Assembly: GCA_027310825.1 (NCBI GenBank)
Contig: DAIDAC010000002.1
Coordinates: 96,952-160,951 of the forward strand
Source of the DNA: Candidatus Micrarchaeaceae archaeon
Lineage (GTDB): Archaea > Micrarchaeota > Micrarchaeia > Micrarchaeales > Micrarchaeaceae
DNA: 64,000 nt
Direction of reading: 5' to 3'
Shown: positions 1 through 7,765 of the stretch, piece by piece
Layout of the letters: each line of letters starts with the position of its first letter
Position numbering within the stretch: position 1 is the stretch's first letter
The notes under the pieces: model-generated
Seen by the model: the letters and a program-made list of their open reading frames with translations, nothing else
Told to the model about the DNA's origin: nothing
The model's database searches: none
Made by a program: the position numbers and the translations under genes

Positions 1-2
1 CC

Positions 3-953
3 ACTGCAATGTATCCTGATCTTGTCCAAGCGGTGCAAAAGGAGGTAAAGGCGAAGTCAATAATACTCGATGGAGAAGCGCTCGCATTCAACGAGGATAC
101 TGGAGAGTTCCTTCCGTTCCAGGAAACGATACAGCGAAAAAGAAAGCACGGAATAGCAGAAGCTGCAATCGACACTCCGCTAAAACTATTCGCGTTCGAC
201 GTTATGTATCTTGATGGAGAAAACACAATGGGCGAACCATATCACAAAAGGCGTGATACTCTGGAAAAACTTTTCAAGGACACAGAAACGATCCGTCCAT
301 CAGGCCAGATAATTTGCACGACAGCAAAGCAGCTGTCCGAGTTCTTTGAGAAGACAATAGAAAGCGGGCTAGAGGGAATAATCGCAAAGGAGCTCAACGC
401 TCAATACATCGCAGGAGCCAGAAAGTTTTCTTGGGTCAAGATGAAGAGAAGCTACAAGGGCGAGCTTTCCGACACCCTTGATCTTGTCATAGTGGGCTAC
501 TACAGAGGGCGAGGCAGCAGGCAAGCATTCAAGTTCGGTGGCCTTCTCGGCGCAACATACAACGACAAGAAAGACGTCTTCGAAACCATATCCAGGATAG
601 GAAGTGGATTCACAGAAGCGCAGATGGTCGAGCTCAGGAAGATGCTTGAGAAGATAACAACGAAGACGAAGCCTGCGCGTGTCGATGCAGTTGTCGAACC
701 GGACTTCTGGGTGACTCCTAAGTATGTCGTCACTGTCAGGGCAGATGAGATAACGAAATCGCCTACCCACACGTGCGCACGCCAAAGGCAAGAGGACGGC
801 ACAGAAGCCGGGCTCGCGCTCCGTTTCCCAAGACTTGTAGGCGAAGAAGCGGTCAGGTCTGACAAGAGCGTAGAGGAAGCGACCACATCAAAGGAAGTCC
901 TAGAGATGTTCAAGCAGCAGAAAAGGGTAACGCTCTCGAGCACTGAGGCTTGA
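3..953 (+). CDS. lig: ATP-dependent DNA ligase, C-terminal part (5' end outside window)
   Basis: Replicative archaeal-type ATP-dependent DNA ligase that seals nicks during Okazaki maturation and repair. The reading frame is open to the left edge, so the catalytic KxDG lysine motif lies outside the window. Visible are the later adenylation-domain motifs: DGEALAFN (motif III region), FDVMYLDGE (IIIa), EGIIAKE (IV) and WVKMKRSY (V), followed by the OB-fold domain. The C-terminal stretch LRFPRLVGE...DKSVEEATT is the usual end of archaeal/eukaryotic-like ligases. About 316 residues are present of an expected 550-600. No oddity is seen in the visible part. Confidence 0.93.
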   Translation, partial: TAMYPDLVQAVQKEVKAKSIILDGEALAFNEDTGEFLPFQETIQRKRKHGIAEAAIDTPLKLFAFDVMYLDGENTMGEPYHKRRDTLEKLFKDTETIRPSGQIICTTAKQLSEFFEKTIESGLEGIIAKELNAQYIAGARKFSWVKMKRSYKGELSDTLDLVIVGYYRGRGSRQAFKFGGLLGATYNDKKDVFETISRIGSGFTEAQMVELRKMLEKITTKTKPARVDAVVEPDFWVTPKYVVTVRADEITKSPTHTCARQRQEDGTEAGLALRFPRLVGEEAVRSDKSVEEATTSKEVLEMFKQQKRVTLSSTEA

Positions 954-968
954 CGTGGCTATAGGCAT

Positions 969-981
969 CTTTAAATATCTG
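969..981 (+). promoter_or_regulatory. Box A promoter (TTTAAATATC type)
   Basis: CTTTAAATATCTG lies about 26 bases before a predicted transcript start near 1000 and ahead of the gene at 1018. The same extended element precedes about ten other, mostly uncharacterised genes in this window. A GGCGATC Shine-Dalgarno-like sequence follows at 1009-1015. Confidence 0.65.
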
Positions 982-1017
982 ACTGTCGAGAGTATATTCT
1001 AGTTCTAAGGCGATCAA

Positions 1018-1539
1018 ATGGCGACCCAAAGATTCAATTTTGGTAGAAAGAGCGCTGCACCTTCTGCAGCACTCGAGAGAAAGGACCCGGAAATTGTCAT
1101 CAGCAAAGAGCCGGTTCCAGGCGCAGTAGCCATCAGCCCAAAATTCGAGCCTGCATGGCTTGACATCTCGATCGCCAGGGCGATGAACTGGGCGTCGTGG
1201 CGCGCAGACATGGAACTCAGCGTTCTTGACAACGTATTCCTCAGAAAGCAGGACATTACTACTCGATTTTATCCCACGACTGCCAACTTCCTGGAAACCT
1301 TCGGGCCGCTGAAGCAGGGGATTGTGCAGAAGCTTGTCAGGCTTGACGAAAGCGATTTGTCAAAATCCAGGGAAGTCGCGCTTAGCAGAAGGGTGCGCGA
1401 GGAGCAGAAAGAGCTTGTCGACCAACTCAAGGTGCAGCTGAGGATACTAAACCGCGTTGAGGGTCTAGTGCTATACCAGCGCCCTCTAGAAGGCATATCA
1501 AACGCTCTCGGCGACCTAAGGAGGCCGCGCAAGACATAA
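1018..1539 (+). CDS. Uncharacterised protein, 173 aa
   Basis: I do not recognise this protein. It starts MATQRFNFGRKSAAPSA, has a polar basic N-terminus and a central helical region rich in Leu, Arg and Glu (residues about 95-160), with no signal peptide or membrane segment. The ATG at 1018 is supported by a GGCGATC sequence three bases upstream and a TTTAAATATC box A 40 bases upstream. It follows the DNA ligase gene but has its own promoter. The short GTG-started frame at 1542 begins just after its stop and may be co-transcribed. Probably lineage-specific and cytoplasmic. Confidence 0.75.
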   Translation: MATQRFNFGRKSAAPSAALERKDPEIVISKEPVPGAVAISPKFEPAWLDISIARAMNWASWRADMELSVLDNVFLRKQDITTRFYPTTANFLETFGPLKQGIVQKLVRLDESDLSKSREVALSRRVREEQKELVDQLKVQLRILNRVEGLVLYQRPLEGISNALGDLRRPRKT

Positions 1540-1541
1540 CA

Positions 1542-1763
1542 GTGTCTGTCGCAACCCATGTGCTCAAGAGCAGACCTGGCGCAACATCCGCGCTGGAGTT
1601 CGCCAAAACAATACCAGAAGTAAACAAGGACGAGCGGGAGAACATAAGCCTGTTGGTTGCTCCGATAATGGCGTTCTCAGGAACAGTTATGGTAACGCCT
1701 CAGCATCCTCCGTCGTGGTTCAGCGGAAGCCTAAGCACTCCTGACGCCTTCAAGAAGCCTTGA
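1542..1763 (+). CDS. Small uncharacterised protein, GTG start, 73 aa
   Basis: A 73-residue frame starting at GTG two bases after the preceding stop, suggesting coupling. An AAGGAGGC sequence at 1518-1525 is a distant Shine-Dalgarno candidate. The product shows a short hydrophobic stretch (ISLLVAPIMAFSGTVMV, residues 36-52) and a Pro/Ser-rich tail, with no recognised domain. Its 3' end overlaps by 33 bases the convergent winged-helix gene, which lowers confidence. It could also be the remnant of a longer C-terminus of the gene before it in another frame. Confidence 0.45.
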   Translation: MSVATHVLKSRPGATSALEFAKTIPEVNKDERENISLLVAPIMAFSGTVMVTPQHPPSWFSGSLSTPDAFKKP

Positions 1764-2057
1764 GAATTTCTGCACAGCCTTGATCACTGGCTTCACTCTA
1801 GGATTCAGCCTGTAGCCTAGCCCGTAGCCCTTTTCTGTCCTTACGTGGGTTGGCTGTATTATATTTAGGTCGAGAGACAGTTCTCTCAACGTTATGATAA
1901 GCGTTTTTCTTGTAAACTTCTTTTCAAGAATGGAATAAAGCTCTCTTGTAGTCCTCGGGCTCTTCTGAAGCAACAACAACATAACAGAATAATTTGGCCT
2001 ACTCAGCGCCTTCCTCAAAAGCCAAATTTCGTCCTTGGACTTCTCTTTCTCCAACAT
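1731..2057 (-). CDS. Winged-helix DNA-binding protein (PadR/ArsR-like), 108 aa
   Basis: Small transcriptional regulator by fold. Residues about 15-95 read as a winged helix: a helix pair (SVMLLLLQKSPRTTRELYSILE), a recognition-helix region (FTRKTLIITLREL) and a basic wing (THVRTEKGYGLGYRLNP). No effector domain is attached. The ATG at 2057 lies about 26 bases from a CTTTATAAACC box A, so the message is probably leaderless. It is divergent from the pilus operon, with a 14-bp palindrome between them, so control of the pilus genes and of itself is a reasonable inference but is not shown. Confidence 0.75.
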   Translation of the reverse strand: MLEKEKSKDEIWLLRKALSRPNYSVMLLLLQKSPRTTRELYSILEKKFTRKTLIITLRELSLDLNIIQPTHVRTEKGYGLGYRLNPRVKPVIKAVQKFSRLLEGVRSA

Positions 2058-2127
2058 AATACAATAATGCTAGTGAAGGTTTATAAAGGTTATCTCAGTC
2101 TATGCGGCATACCACAGTTATAAATAT

Positions 2128-2141
2128 TTTACTTAAGTAAA
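2128..2141. promoter_or_regulatory. 14-bp palindrome before pilus operon
   Basis: TTTACTTAAGTAAA is a perfect palindrome in the divergent region between the winged-helix gene and the pilus ATPase. TATA-like boxes flank it (2119-2130 and 2144-2157). The second box is about 24 bases before the ATPase ATG, so a bound protein could block or assist TBP there. One such palindrome is expected by chance about every 16 kb. Confidence 0.5.
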
Positions 2142-2171
2142 TAGTTATATATTAAAGTAAAAGGCAGTTTA

Positions 2172-3695
2172 ATGCTACTAAAAATCAAGGGTCTTCTTCA
2201 GAAGGCGGGTAGAGCAGAAATGGCGCAAGATGGTCCTGAACGGCAGCCGTCGCAGCTCACTTTTTCGACGACAAGGGACTATCCGGAGCAGGTCGAATGG
2301 CGCGACGAGGCACGCCATAGGGTGCTCGGAAAGCGCAGCGGAAAGTACGTCTATGCCGTCCTCGCCAACAACATGAGCGCCGGTGACACCAACGCAGCAG
2401 CAAAAGTCAAGTCGCTTGTGGTGGAGCAGATGCTTTCGATGCGGCCAGATCCGGCATCATTGATAACAAGCGCATATAGCGCGTGCTTTTCTCTGCTCGC
2501 AGGCTATCAGACAAGCGAAAGAAAGGAGGTTCTTGCCTACATGATAGCCCATGACATCGTTGGATCTGGGCCAATTAGCATGCTCCTCGAAGATTCATCG
2601 AACATAGAGGAAATAGAGATCAATTCTCCCACGTCGAACATAATGATATTCCATTCGAAATACGGGCGCTGCACCACAAACCTCAGATTCACAAGCGAGC
2701 AGTGCTTCAGGTTCACCATGAACAGGCTAATAGCGGCGACAGAGAAAGAGCTCAACTCCAGCACGCCAATCATCGATGCGCAACTTTCCGACGGATCAAG
2801 GCTGCACGCGCAGCTAAACCCGTATTCGATATCTGGAGCAGCTGCGACCATTCGCCTCAATGGGGGAAAGTCTGTGGACCTTAGGCGGCTAATCTGCGAA
2901 GGAAGCGTCACTAGCGAAGCTCTCGCATATCTTTGGCTTGCGATAGACAACGGGCAGAACATAATAATATCCGGGGCTCCTGCATCAGGAAAGACTTCTA
3001 TGCTGCTCTCGCTCAACGCATTGGCTCCGAGCGGCAAAAGAGTGGTGACTATCGAAGAGGACATAAACGAGCTGAAGTTTCACAGCAACTTTGTCAATAT
3101 TGTATCGCTCCAGGCTTCTTCTAGAGGAAAGATCGACCTGAAAAGCCAGGTGATCAATGCACTCCATATGCGGCCAGAGCGCCTCATCATAGGAGAGATA
3201 AGAGGCCCAGAAGCGCGTGAGGTGTTTTCTGGATCGAATCTAGGCATTCCTTTCATGACGACAATGCACAGCAGCGCAAACGGCGGCGCAATCATCGACA
3301 GGCTTCTCACTGAGCCGATGTCCGTGGAGCCGCACGCCCTGACGATGTTAGACATCTCGCTATACACGCTCCAGAGGGCAGAGAACGAGCGACTTCTCGA
3401 AAGCATAGTCGAATACAGATGGCACAGCAGGAGCGAGGCACGGCTCGACGAAGTGCAGGCTTCCGACGGTCCTCTGTTCAAGCAGTCTGAAATATACAGG
3501 AACGGCGTGATCAACAGCGAGGCGATGAAAAGCTCGAAGGTCATAGAGCGATATTGCGCGCTAAATCTTGTCACAAAGCAAAGGGCGCTCAAAGAGCTGA
3601 AAACCCGCGCAGATTTCATTGAAGGGCTGAAGAAGCCTGAGAACGCAGCGAAATCTGTTAACGAATACATAGCAAGTTTCATGGAGATAAAATGA
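2172..3695 (+). CDS. Type IV pilus/archaellum-like secretion ATPase (TadA/FlaI/VirB11 family)
   Basis: Hexameric motor ATPase that powers assembly of type IV pilus-like filaments at the cytoplasmic face of the membrane. The N-terminal half (residues about 100-240) is the family's N-domain with the SDGSRLHAQL motif. Walker A is GAPASGKTS (268-276), followed by EED near 295-297, a Walker B-type LIIGEIRG (338-345) and the His box TTMHS (363-367). The length of 507 aa suits archaeal members. It is first in an operon with two membrane platform proteins (overlap 4 bases) and two class III signal peptide proteins. FlaHJ-specific partners are absent, so a pilus rather than an archaellum is favoured. 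Confidence 0.93.
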   Translation: MLLKIKGLLQKAGRAEMAQDGPERQPSQLTFSTTRDYPEQVEWRDEARHRVLGKRSGKYVYAVLANNMSAGDTNAAAKVKSLVVEQMLSMRPDPASLITSAYSACFSLLAGYQTSERKEVLAYMIAHDIVGSGPISMLLEDSSNIEEIEINSPTSNIMIFHSKYGRCTTNLRFTSEQCFRFTMNRLIAATEKELNSSTPIIDAQLSDGSRLHAQLNPYSISGAAATIRLNGGKSVDLRRLICEGSVTSEALAYLWLAIDNGQNIIISGAPASGKTSMLLSLNALAPSGKRVVTIEEDINELKFHSNFVNIVSLQASSRGKIDLKSQVINALHMRPERLIIGEIRGPEAREVFSGSNLGIPFMTTMHSSANGGAIIDRLLTEPMSVEPHALTMLDISLYTLQRAENERLLESIVEYRWHSRSEARLDEVQASDGPLFKQSEIYRNGVINSEAMKSSKVIERYCALNLVTKQRALKELKTRADFIEGLKKPENAAKSVNEYIASFMEIK

Positions 3696-4390
3696 CGATA
3701 GAGAACGAACCTGTTGCTGACGCTGTCCCTTATGGAATCGCAGCGCTTGCGATGTTTGTTGCAGTAGGCATCGATGCAATGCTCGCACTGCCTGTCATTG
3801 CCATGTCTTTTGCGATAGTCCTTAAGATTAAGCTTGTGCTCAGAAGGCGCAAACAATCAGAGAAGGACTTCAACGACGCAATATCTGCGTTCAAGACGAT
3901 GCACCACAAAGTTGGCAAAGGGATGCCGTTCGCTTCATCTATAAGCGATGTGTTCTCGAAAATGGGAAGCAGTGCTGTCGGAAGGGCGCTCAATGCAGCC
4001 AGAGAACGGATCCTGCTAGGCCAACTCAACGGCGACGCAATACTTGAAGAGTGTGCAAAGCTCGAGGGAGACGTAAGCGAAGCGTTATGCAGGCTTGGGG
4101 TGTCGCACACAGACCAGATGCAAGGCAAGCTTATCGAGGTGGCGAACGAGATGGAGCGGAAGAGGGCGACAAAGGCCGAAGTGGGCGCATCGGCGCTGAA
4201 CAAATACCTTCTTTTGAGCACGGTGGCTAACACAATACTCCCTTCGCTTGCAATATTTGCGTTCGTCGGATACTCTATACTGTATTACTCTGCTCCTTCG
4301 CTTCTAGGATTTTCTCTGCTGCTTCTGTTGGTTTTTCCAACGATATCCTCTTTAATCAGGGCAAAGGTGGGCCAGGTTTATGATGAGTAG
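3692..4390 (+). CDS. Type II secretion system F/TadC-like pilus platform protein (first)
   Basis: Polytopic membrane protein forming part of the platform on which the pilus ATPase acts. The N-terminus has two hydrophobic segments (about 13-30 and 33-48). A cytoplasmic helical domain follows (VGKGMPFASSISDVF...), then two strongly hydrophobic segments near the C-terminus (about 172-192 and 197-217). The ATG overlaps the ATPase stop as ATGA. At 232 aa it is about half a canonical FlaJ. With the next gene it may form a heterodimeric platform equivalent to TadB/TadC. Sequence similarity is weak, so context carries much of this call. Confidence 0.8.
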   Translation: MTIENEPVADAVPYGIAALAMFVAVGIDAMLALPVIAMSFAIVLKIKLVLRRRKQSEKDFNDAISAFKTMHHKVGKGMPFASSISDVFSKMGSSAVGRALNAARERILLGQLNGDAILEECAKLEGDVSEALCRLGVSHTDQMQGKLIEVANEMERKRATKAEVGASALNKYLLLSTVANTILPSLAIFAFVGYSILYYSAPSLLGFSLLLLLVFPTISSLIRAKVGQVYDE

Positions 4391-5138
4391 AAGAGAAATC
4401 CTTAGCATTTCACTGCTTACGGCGAGCGCGATTGCTGGACTGGTGCAAAATCTCTATATAGCGGTGCCGTTGCTCGCAATCGGCATAGCTGCAAGAGCAA
4501 AAAGAAAAGCTGCCGGGCAAGACCGAATAAACACAGACACATACAATTTCCTGAACGGCCTTGCAAAAGAGCTCGACAAATCCGGCAATCTTGGAAGATC
4601 TGCAGAACTGGCTTGCGGTTCGGATTATTTATTCTCCAATTCGCTGAGAAGGGCACTCAAGCGGTATCAAGAAACTTCAGACGCAGAAACTTCATTCAAA
4701 GCGCTCGACGAGTTCCATTCAGCATTTCTTAGTGAAGCCGCACTGCTTATCGCAAAAGGGTTACACACAGGCAAAGACGTAAGCTCTCAGCTGAACGATC
4801 TTGTCGAAAGGCTTGAAGAGCGGCAGAGGACAACGCTCAAGGTAGTCGGCATAGCCAGCAACGCATTCTCGATAAACAGGATAGGCAGCGCCGTGTTCTT
4901 CCCCCTTTTCGCAGGCATCGGCATCAACATAATAGGATTCGCAGGCACGATGGGCGGAAACAGCATAGACACAACAGGCATAACCGCGATAATGCTCGGC
5001 TACATAGCGATATCCAACTTCATAAACGCAAGATACGACGGCAAAACCGTCAGCAGGATAACCGAGAACTTTGCTATGTACTCTTCGATTGGCGTTATTC
5101 TGTTCAGGCTCTCGTCTGTTCTTGCATTTGGCATTTAG
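4380..5138 (+). CDS. Type II secretion system F/TadC-like pilus platform protein (second)
   Basis: Second integral membrane platform protein of the pilus machine. N-terminal hydrophobic segments (residues about 8-40) precede a T2SSF-type cytoplasmic helical domain (LDEFHSAFLSEAALLIAKGLHTGKDVSSQLNDL is its core, at about 109-141). C-terminal membrane segments lie around 160-182, 190-215 and 230-252. The start overlaps the previous gene by 11 bases, so the two are translationally coupled. It probably pairs with the preceding TadC-like protein, matching the two-F-domain layout of Tad systems. Confidence 0.85.
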   Translation: MMSRREILSISLLTASAIAGLVQNLYIAVPLLAIGIAARAKRKAAGQDRINTDTYNFLNGLAKELDKSGNLGRSAELACGSDYLFSNSLRRALKRYQETSDAETSFKALDEFHSAFLSEAALLIAKGLHTGKDVSSQLNDLVERLEERQRTTLKVVGIASNAFSINRIGSAVFFPLFAGIGINIIGFAGTMGGNSIDTTGITAIMLGYIAISNFINARYDGKTVSRITENFAMYSSIGVILFRLSSVLAFGI

Positions 5139-5153
5139 CATTTAGGTGAAAAC

Positions 5154-5390
5154 ATGATATACATAAGCGAAATAAAGGCGCTGCTTACAATGGCAAGAGT
5201 AAGCAAGGGGCAGGGCTCATTGGAATACATAATGGTGCTTTCTGCAGTCGGCATAATAATAGTCATAGCGCTCGCCATGGTGACCCAGCTTAAGGGCACA
5301 GCAATGCACGCATTCTTCGGAAGCTCGTCGAACCAGAGCGTCGCAACCCAGTTGGCAAACGAACTTTCAAACCTGAGCTCGTCAAAATAG
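5154..5390 (+). CDS. Type IV pilin-like protein with class III signal peptide
   Basis: Predicted structural pilin. The N-terminus shows a basic leader then KG|QGSLEYIMVLSAVG, the class III signal peptide cut by an archaeal prepilin peptidase between Gly19 and Gln20. A 20-residue hydrophobic helix packs in the filament core. The mature protein is about 59 residues with a Ser/Asn-rich tail. The start at 5154 is fixed by AGGTGA four bases upstream; an internal Met at residue 13 would also leave the cleavage site intact. It is in the same operon as the pilus ATPase and platform genes. Confidence 0.9.
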   Translation: MIYISEIKALLTMARVSKGQGSLEYIMVLSAVGIIIVIALAMVTQLKGTAMHAFFGSSSNQSVATQLANELSNLSSSK

Positions 5391-5398
5391 GTGATTGG

Positions 5399-5779
5399 AT
5401 AAAAGGACAACTCTCACTTGAGTTTATGGTGTACCTTGCGATCTCAGCGATATCGCTCGTAGTGTCGTTGCCATTCTTCATCAGGGGAAACTACGGGGTT
5501 TCTTCTTACGCAACGATGTCAGAAATAGGGTCGCTGGCTTCGATGATAAACCAGGGTATGCAATCTTATCAGAGCTCTTTTGCTGCTTATGTTCCGAGCG
5601 GCATCTGCAACGCAACGATATCGAACAACTCGATCGTATACAACGGCGCGCGTTATCCGCTTTATGGCAGAATAGAAATAAGCCAAAGTTATCTATGCAA
5701 GAACTCTGGAAATATTCTCCACTTTGAGATGCAGAGAAACGCAGGTGAAAATTACACATTGTCGGTCTCTTCAGTCTGA
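5399..5779 (+). CDS. Second class III signal peptide (pilin-like) protein, apparent AUA start
   Basis: The first ATG (5426) falls inside the signal peptide and would remove the prepilin cleavage site. Reading in frame upstream gives ATA AAA GGA CAA, i.e. (M)KG|QLSLEFMVYLAIS, a textbook class III leader cut after Gly3. An AGGTGA Shine-Dalgarno sits at 5389-5394, four bases before the ATA, the same spacing as for the previous pilin. Translation therefore likely starts at a non-standard AUA, or an ATG has been mutated or misread. The mature part (about 123 aa) has Cys residues and a Ser/Asn-rich, beta-type sequence suited to a minor pilin. It ends three bases from the convergent J-domain gene. 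Confidence 0.8.
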   Translation: MKGQLSLEFMVYLAISAISLVVSLPFFIRGNYGVSSYATMSEIGSLASMINQGMQSYQSSFAAYVPSGICNATISNNSIVYNGARYPLYGRIEISQSYLCKNSGNILHFEMQRNAGENYTLSVSSV

Positions 5780-5781
5780 GG

Positions 5782-6591
5782 TCAAATTCCAATCGACCTC
5801 TTCATCTGCTGCCCTGCCTTTTGCTCCTGCGGACCTATATCGTTTCTAACGGACTCTATTACGTGCAGTATATCATCCTTCAGTTCTGCAAATTCCTCTT
5901 TCGCCGCCTTCAGCTTTTCTGCGGTCTGCTCTAACGTTTTTCTTTTTTGCGGGTCCCTTTCAGATTTGTATAGGGCTTTATCTTCCTTCTCCAGCTTTTC
6001 CAGCTTTGGCTCTATTCTGAAGAAACCATTGAAAAGCCCGTCTGCAACGCTGTTGTACCTCTTCTTCCAGTTCGTGAACTCCTGGACAGCAGCAATCAAT
6101 ATCGGCATCTCTACAGGATGGTATCCCACCTGCACCATGAGCTCTTCATAATCCTGTTCCCTCTTCTGCACATATGCAGCCAGGAGCGCGTTCGCCATGT
6201 CGATCTTGATATTGGGATTAAGCTTGCCTTCTGTCCTCAGGCTTTCGTAGTCGGTAGCCAGCTGTTTCCCTGCAAGCACATGGTACGCGTCGTTTAACTT
6301 TTTCGACATCTCCGCTGCGTTCTTCTCTTCGCTGACGTCAGGGTGGTATTTCTTGATCTGCTCTAGGTATGCTTTTCTGATCTTCACCTTGTCGCTGGTT
6401 CTCTTTATGTTGAGCGCATCAAAGTGCTCCTTGAGCGGATCATCGGTCGTCTTTTTGCTTGCTTTCCCTATGGCATCGCTAATGGCGCTCTCTATATCCT
6501 CAGTGTCGTCGAGCAGTTCCTTGAAGGCCTTTTCCCTCCTCCGTTCAGCCATCTCCTCCAAGCTCTTCTTCAAGCTTCCGAAAATTGTCAT
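5782..6591 (-). CDS. J-domain (DnaJ-like) protein
   Basis: Cochaperone-type protein with a J-domain at residues about 57-107, including the HPD tripeptide (83-85) that stimulates Hsp70 ATPase activity. It lacks the Gly/Phe region, zinc-binding CxxCxGxG repeats and the substrate domain of true DnaJ, so it is a class III J-protein. A charged N-terminal helix (1-50) and a C-terminal half (150-260) rich in Lys/Glu with coiled-coil character flank the J-domain. The partner DnaK is not in the window. The gene is divergent from the 6662 gene. Confidence 0.88.
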   Translation of the reverse strand: MTIFGSLKKSLEEMAERRREKAFKELLDDTEDIESAISDAIGKASKKTTDDPLKEHFDALNIKRTSDKVKIRKAYLEQIKKYHPDVSEEKNAAEMSKKLNDAYHVLAGKQLATDYESLRTEGKLNPNIKIDMANALLAAYVQKREQDYEELMVQVGYHPVEMPILIAAVQEFTNWKKRYNSVADGLFNGFFRIEPKLEKLEKEDKALYKSERDPQKRKTLEQTAEKLKAAKEEFAELKDDILHVIESVRNDIGPQEQKAGQQMKRSIGI

Positions 6592-6623
6592 GACATTCGC
6601 TTATCTCGTTTTGTGCAGGTTAA

Positions 6624-6636
6624 GCTTAAATATTGG
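6624..6636 (+). promoter_or_regulatory. Box A promoter (TTAAATAT type)
   Basis: GCTTAAATATTGG is centred about 26 bases before a predicted start at about 6656, giving a leader of roughly six bases before the ATG at 6662. On the opposite strand the same AT block may serve the J-domain gene. Confidence 0.5.
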
Positions 6637-6661
6637 CTAACTCACTGTTAATTGGGTTGTT

Positions 6662-7090
6662 ATGTCAGCAGATGTCACATCAGTGCATCACGTATACCAC
6701 AGCATGGTCCATAGCGCGCCGACCGCATCAACAAAACAGATAAAGATAGGGGTCATGGGCACTTCTAAGATCCTCGATGACCTAGACAGGCTTTGGACAC
6801 TGAGGTCCGAGAAACTAACGAAAAGAAGCGACTACGAATTCAGGTCAAAGCCAGAGCCCGGATCGCTCTGCGCATTCATCAATGTAAAAAACAACCGCGG
6901 TGAAGAGCGCCCGATATACTGCTTCTCGATATCTCTTAACCTTGAGAACATGGACGATGCCCATGCGACTGTGACGTTCACCGATCTTTCATACGGAATG
7001 CAAAGGCGAGAGGAGTTCCTTTCGATTATTGATAAAGTGTACGCAGACCTACAGAAAGAGCAGCAAACGAAGACGCTCAGCAGAAGATAA
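6662..7090 (+). CDS. Uncharacterised protein, 142 aa
   Basis: Not recognised. It has no signal peptide or membrane segment. The middle (residues 45-120) alternates beta-type stretches, e.g. SLCAFINVKN and IYCFSISLNL, and ends in a charged helix (EEFLSIIDKVYADLQKEQQ). It is preceded by a TTAAATAT promoter with a nearly leaderless ATG and followed 33 bases later by the AlkA-like gene. Compact cytoplasmic alpha/beta protein; function unknown. Confidence 0.75.
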   Translation: MSADVTSVHHVYHSMVHSAPTASTKQIKIGVMGTSKILDDLDRLWTLRSEKLTKRSDYEFRSKPEPGSLCAFINVKNNRGEERPIYCFSISLNLENMDDAHATVTFTDLSYGMQRREEFLSIIDKVYADLQKEQQTKTLSRR

Positions 7091-7123
7091 TTTAATCCCT
7101 CGCTCCGTAGATTAACTGGTAAA

Positions 7124-7765
7124 ATGAAGTACGAATCTTACGTCGACAAGAGGGTATGGTCCAAAGGCGTAAAGCACATCAAGAAGAACGACAAAGTCCT
7201 CGCAAGGGTTCTCGGGAGCGTCAAATTCCAACCAGACGAATGGTGGCTGCACAAGGATTACTATGCATCTATCGTAAGGGCGATAATCTACCAGCAGATA
7301 TCCGGAAAGGCCGGCGATGCGATTATCAAAAAGTTCGCTTCTCTTTACAACGGAAAACTTCCAAGACCTGCAAAATTCCTTGCCACGCCTGAGAAAATGG
7401 TTCGCGCAGCTGGCGTCTCACCACAGAAATACTCTTATCTAGTCGATTTGTGCACACGGATAGAAGATGGAAGGCTTGAGCTAAAGAAATTTTCTAAGAT
7501 GGACGACGAGAAAATAATCGAGGAACTCGACGAGGTGCGGGGAATCGGCAGATGGACTGCAGAAATGTTCCTGATGTTCAGCCTAGGCCGTGTCGATGTA
7601 GTTCCGTACGATGACCTCGGTCTCCAGAAATCTGTTCAACGGGTTTACAAGCTGCGGGCTCTTCCGAGCAGGGAGAAGTTCGAAATGTTGTCCAGGAAAT
7701 GGAGGCCTTACGGCACCATTGCATCTCTTTATCTTTGGAGAAGCCAGGACGGTAGCAAAGAATAA
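7124..7765 (+). CDS. alkA: DNA-3-methyladenine glycosylase II (AlkA-like, HhH-GPD)
   Basis: Base-excision repair glycosylase that removes alkylated purines such as 3-methyladenine. The HhH-GPD fold is seen from YQQISGKAGDAI (residues 57-67) through the helix-hairpin-helix EVRGIGRWTAEMFL (137-150). The catalytic aspartate follows within VVPYDDLGLQ (Asp163/164), as in AlkA. The 213-residue length matches single-domain archaeal members lacking the N-terminal beta domain of E. coli AlkA. No iron-sulfur Cys cluster is present, which argues against Nth/MutY. It is convergent with the next gene, directly abutting it. Confidence 0.92.
   Translation: MKYESYVDKRVWSKGVKHIKKNDKVLARVLGSVKFQPDEWWLHKDYYASIVRAIIYQQISGKAGDAIIKKFASLYNGKLPRPAKFLATPEKMVRAAGVSPQKYSYLVDLCTRIEDGRLELKKFSKMDDEKIIEELDEVRGIGRWTAEMFLMFSLGRVDVVPYDDLGLQKSVQRVYKLRALPSREKFEMLSRKWRPYGTIASLYLWRSQDGSKE

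Noticed and set aside
1018..1763. Joining the frames at 1018 and 1542 as one frameshifted gene
   Set aside because: The first frame ends cleanly with a stop and the second has a nearby GTG; no family match shows continuity across the junction.
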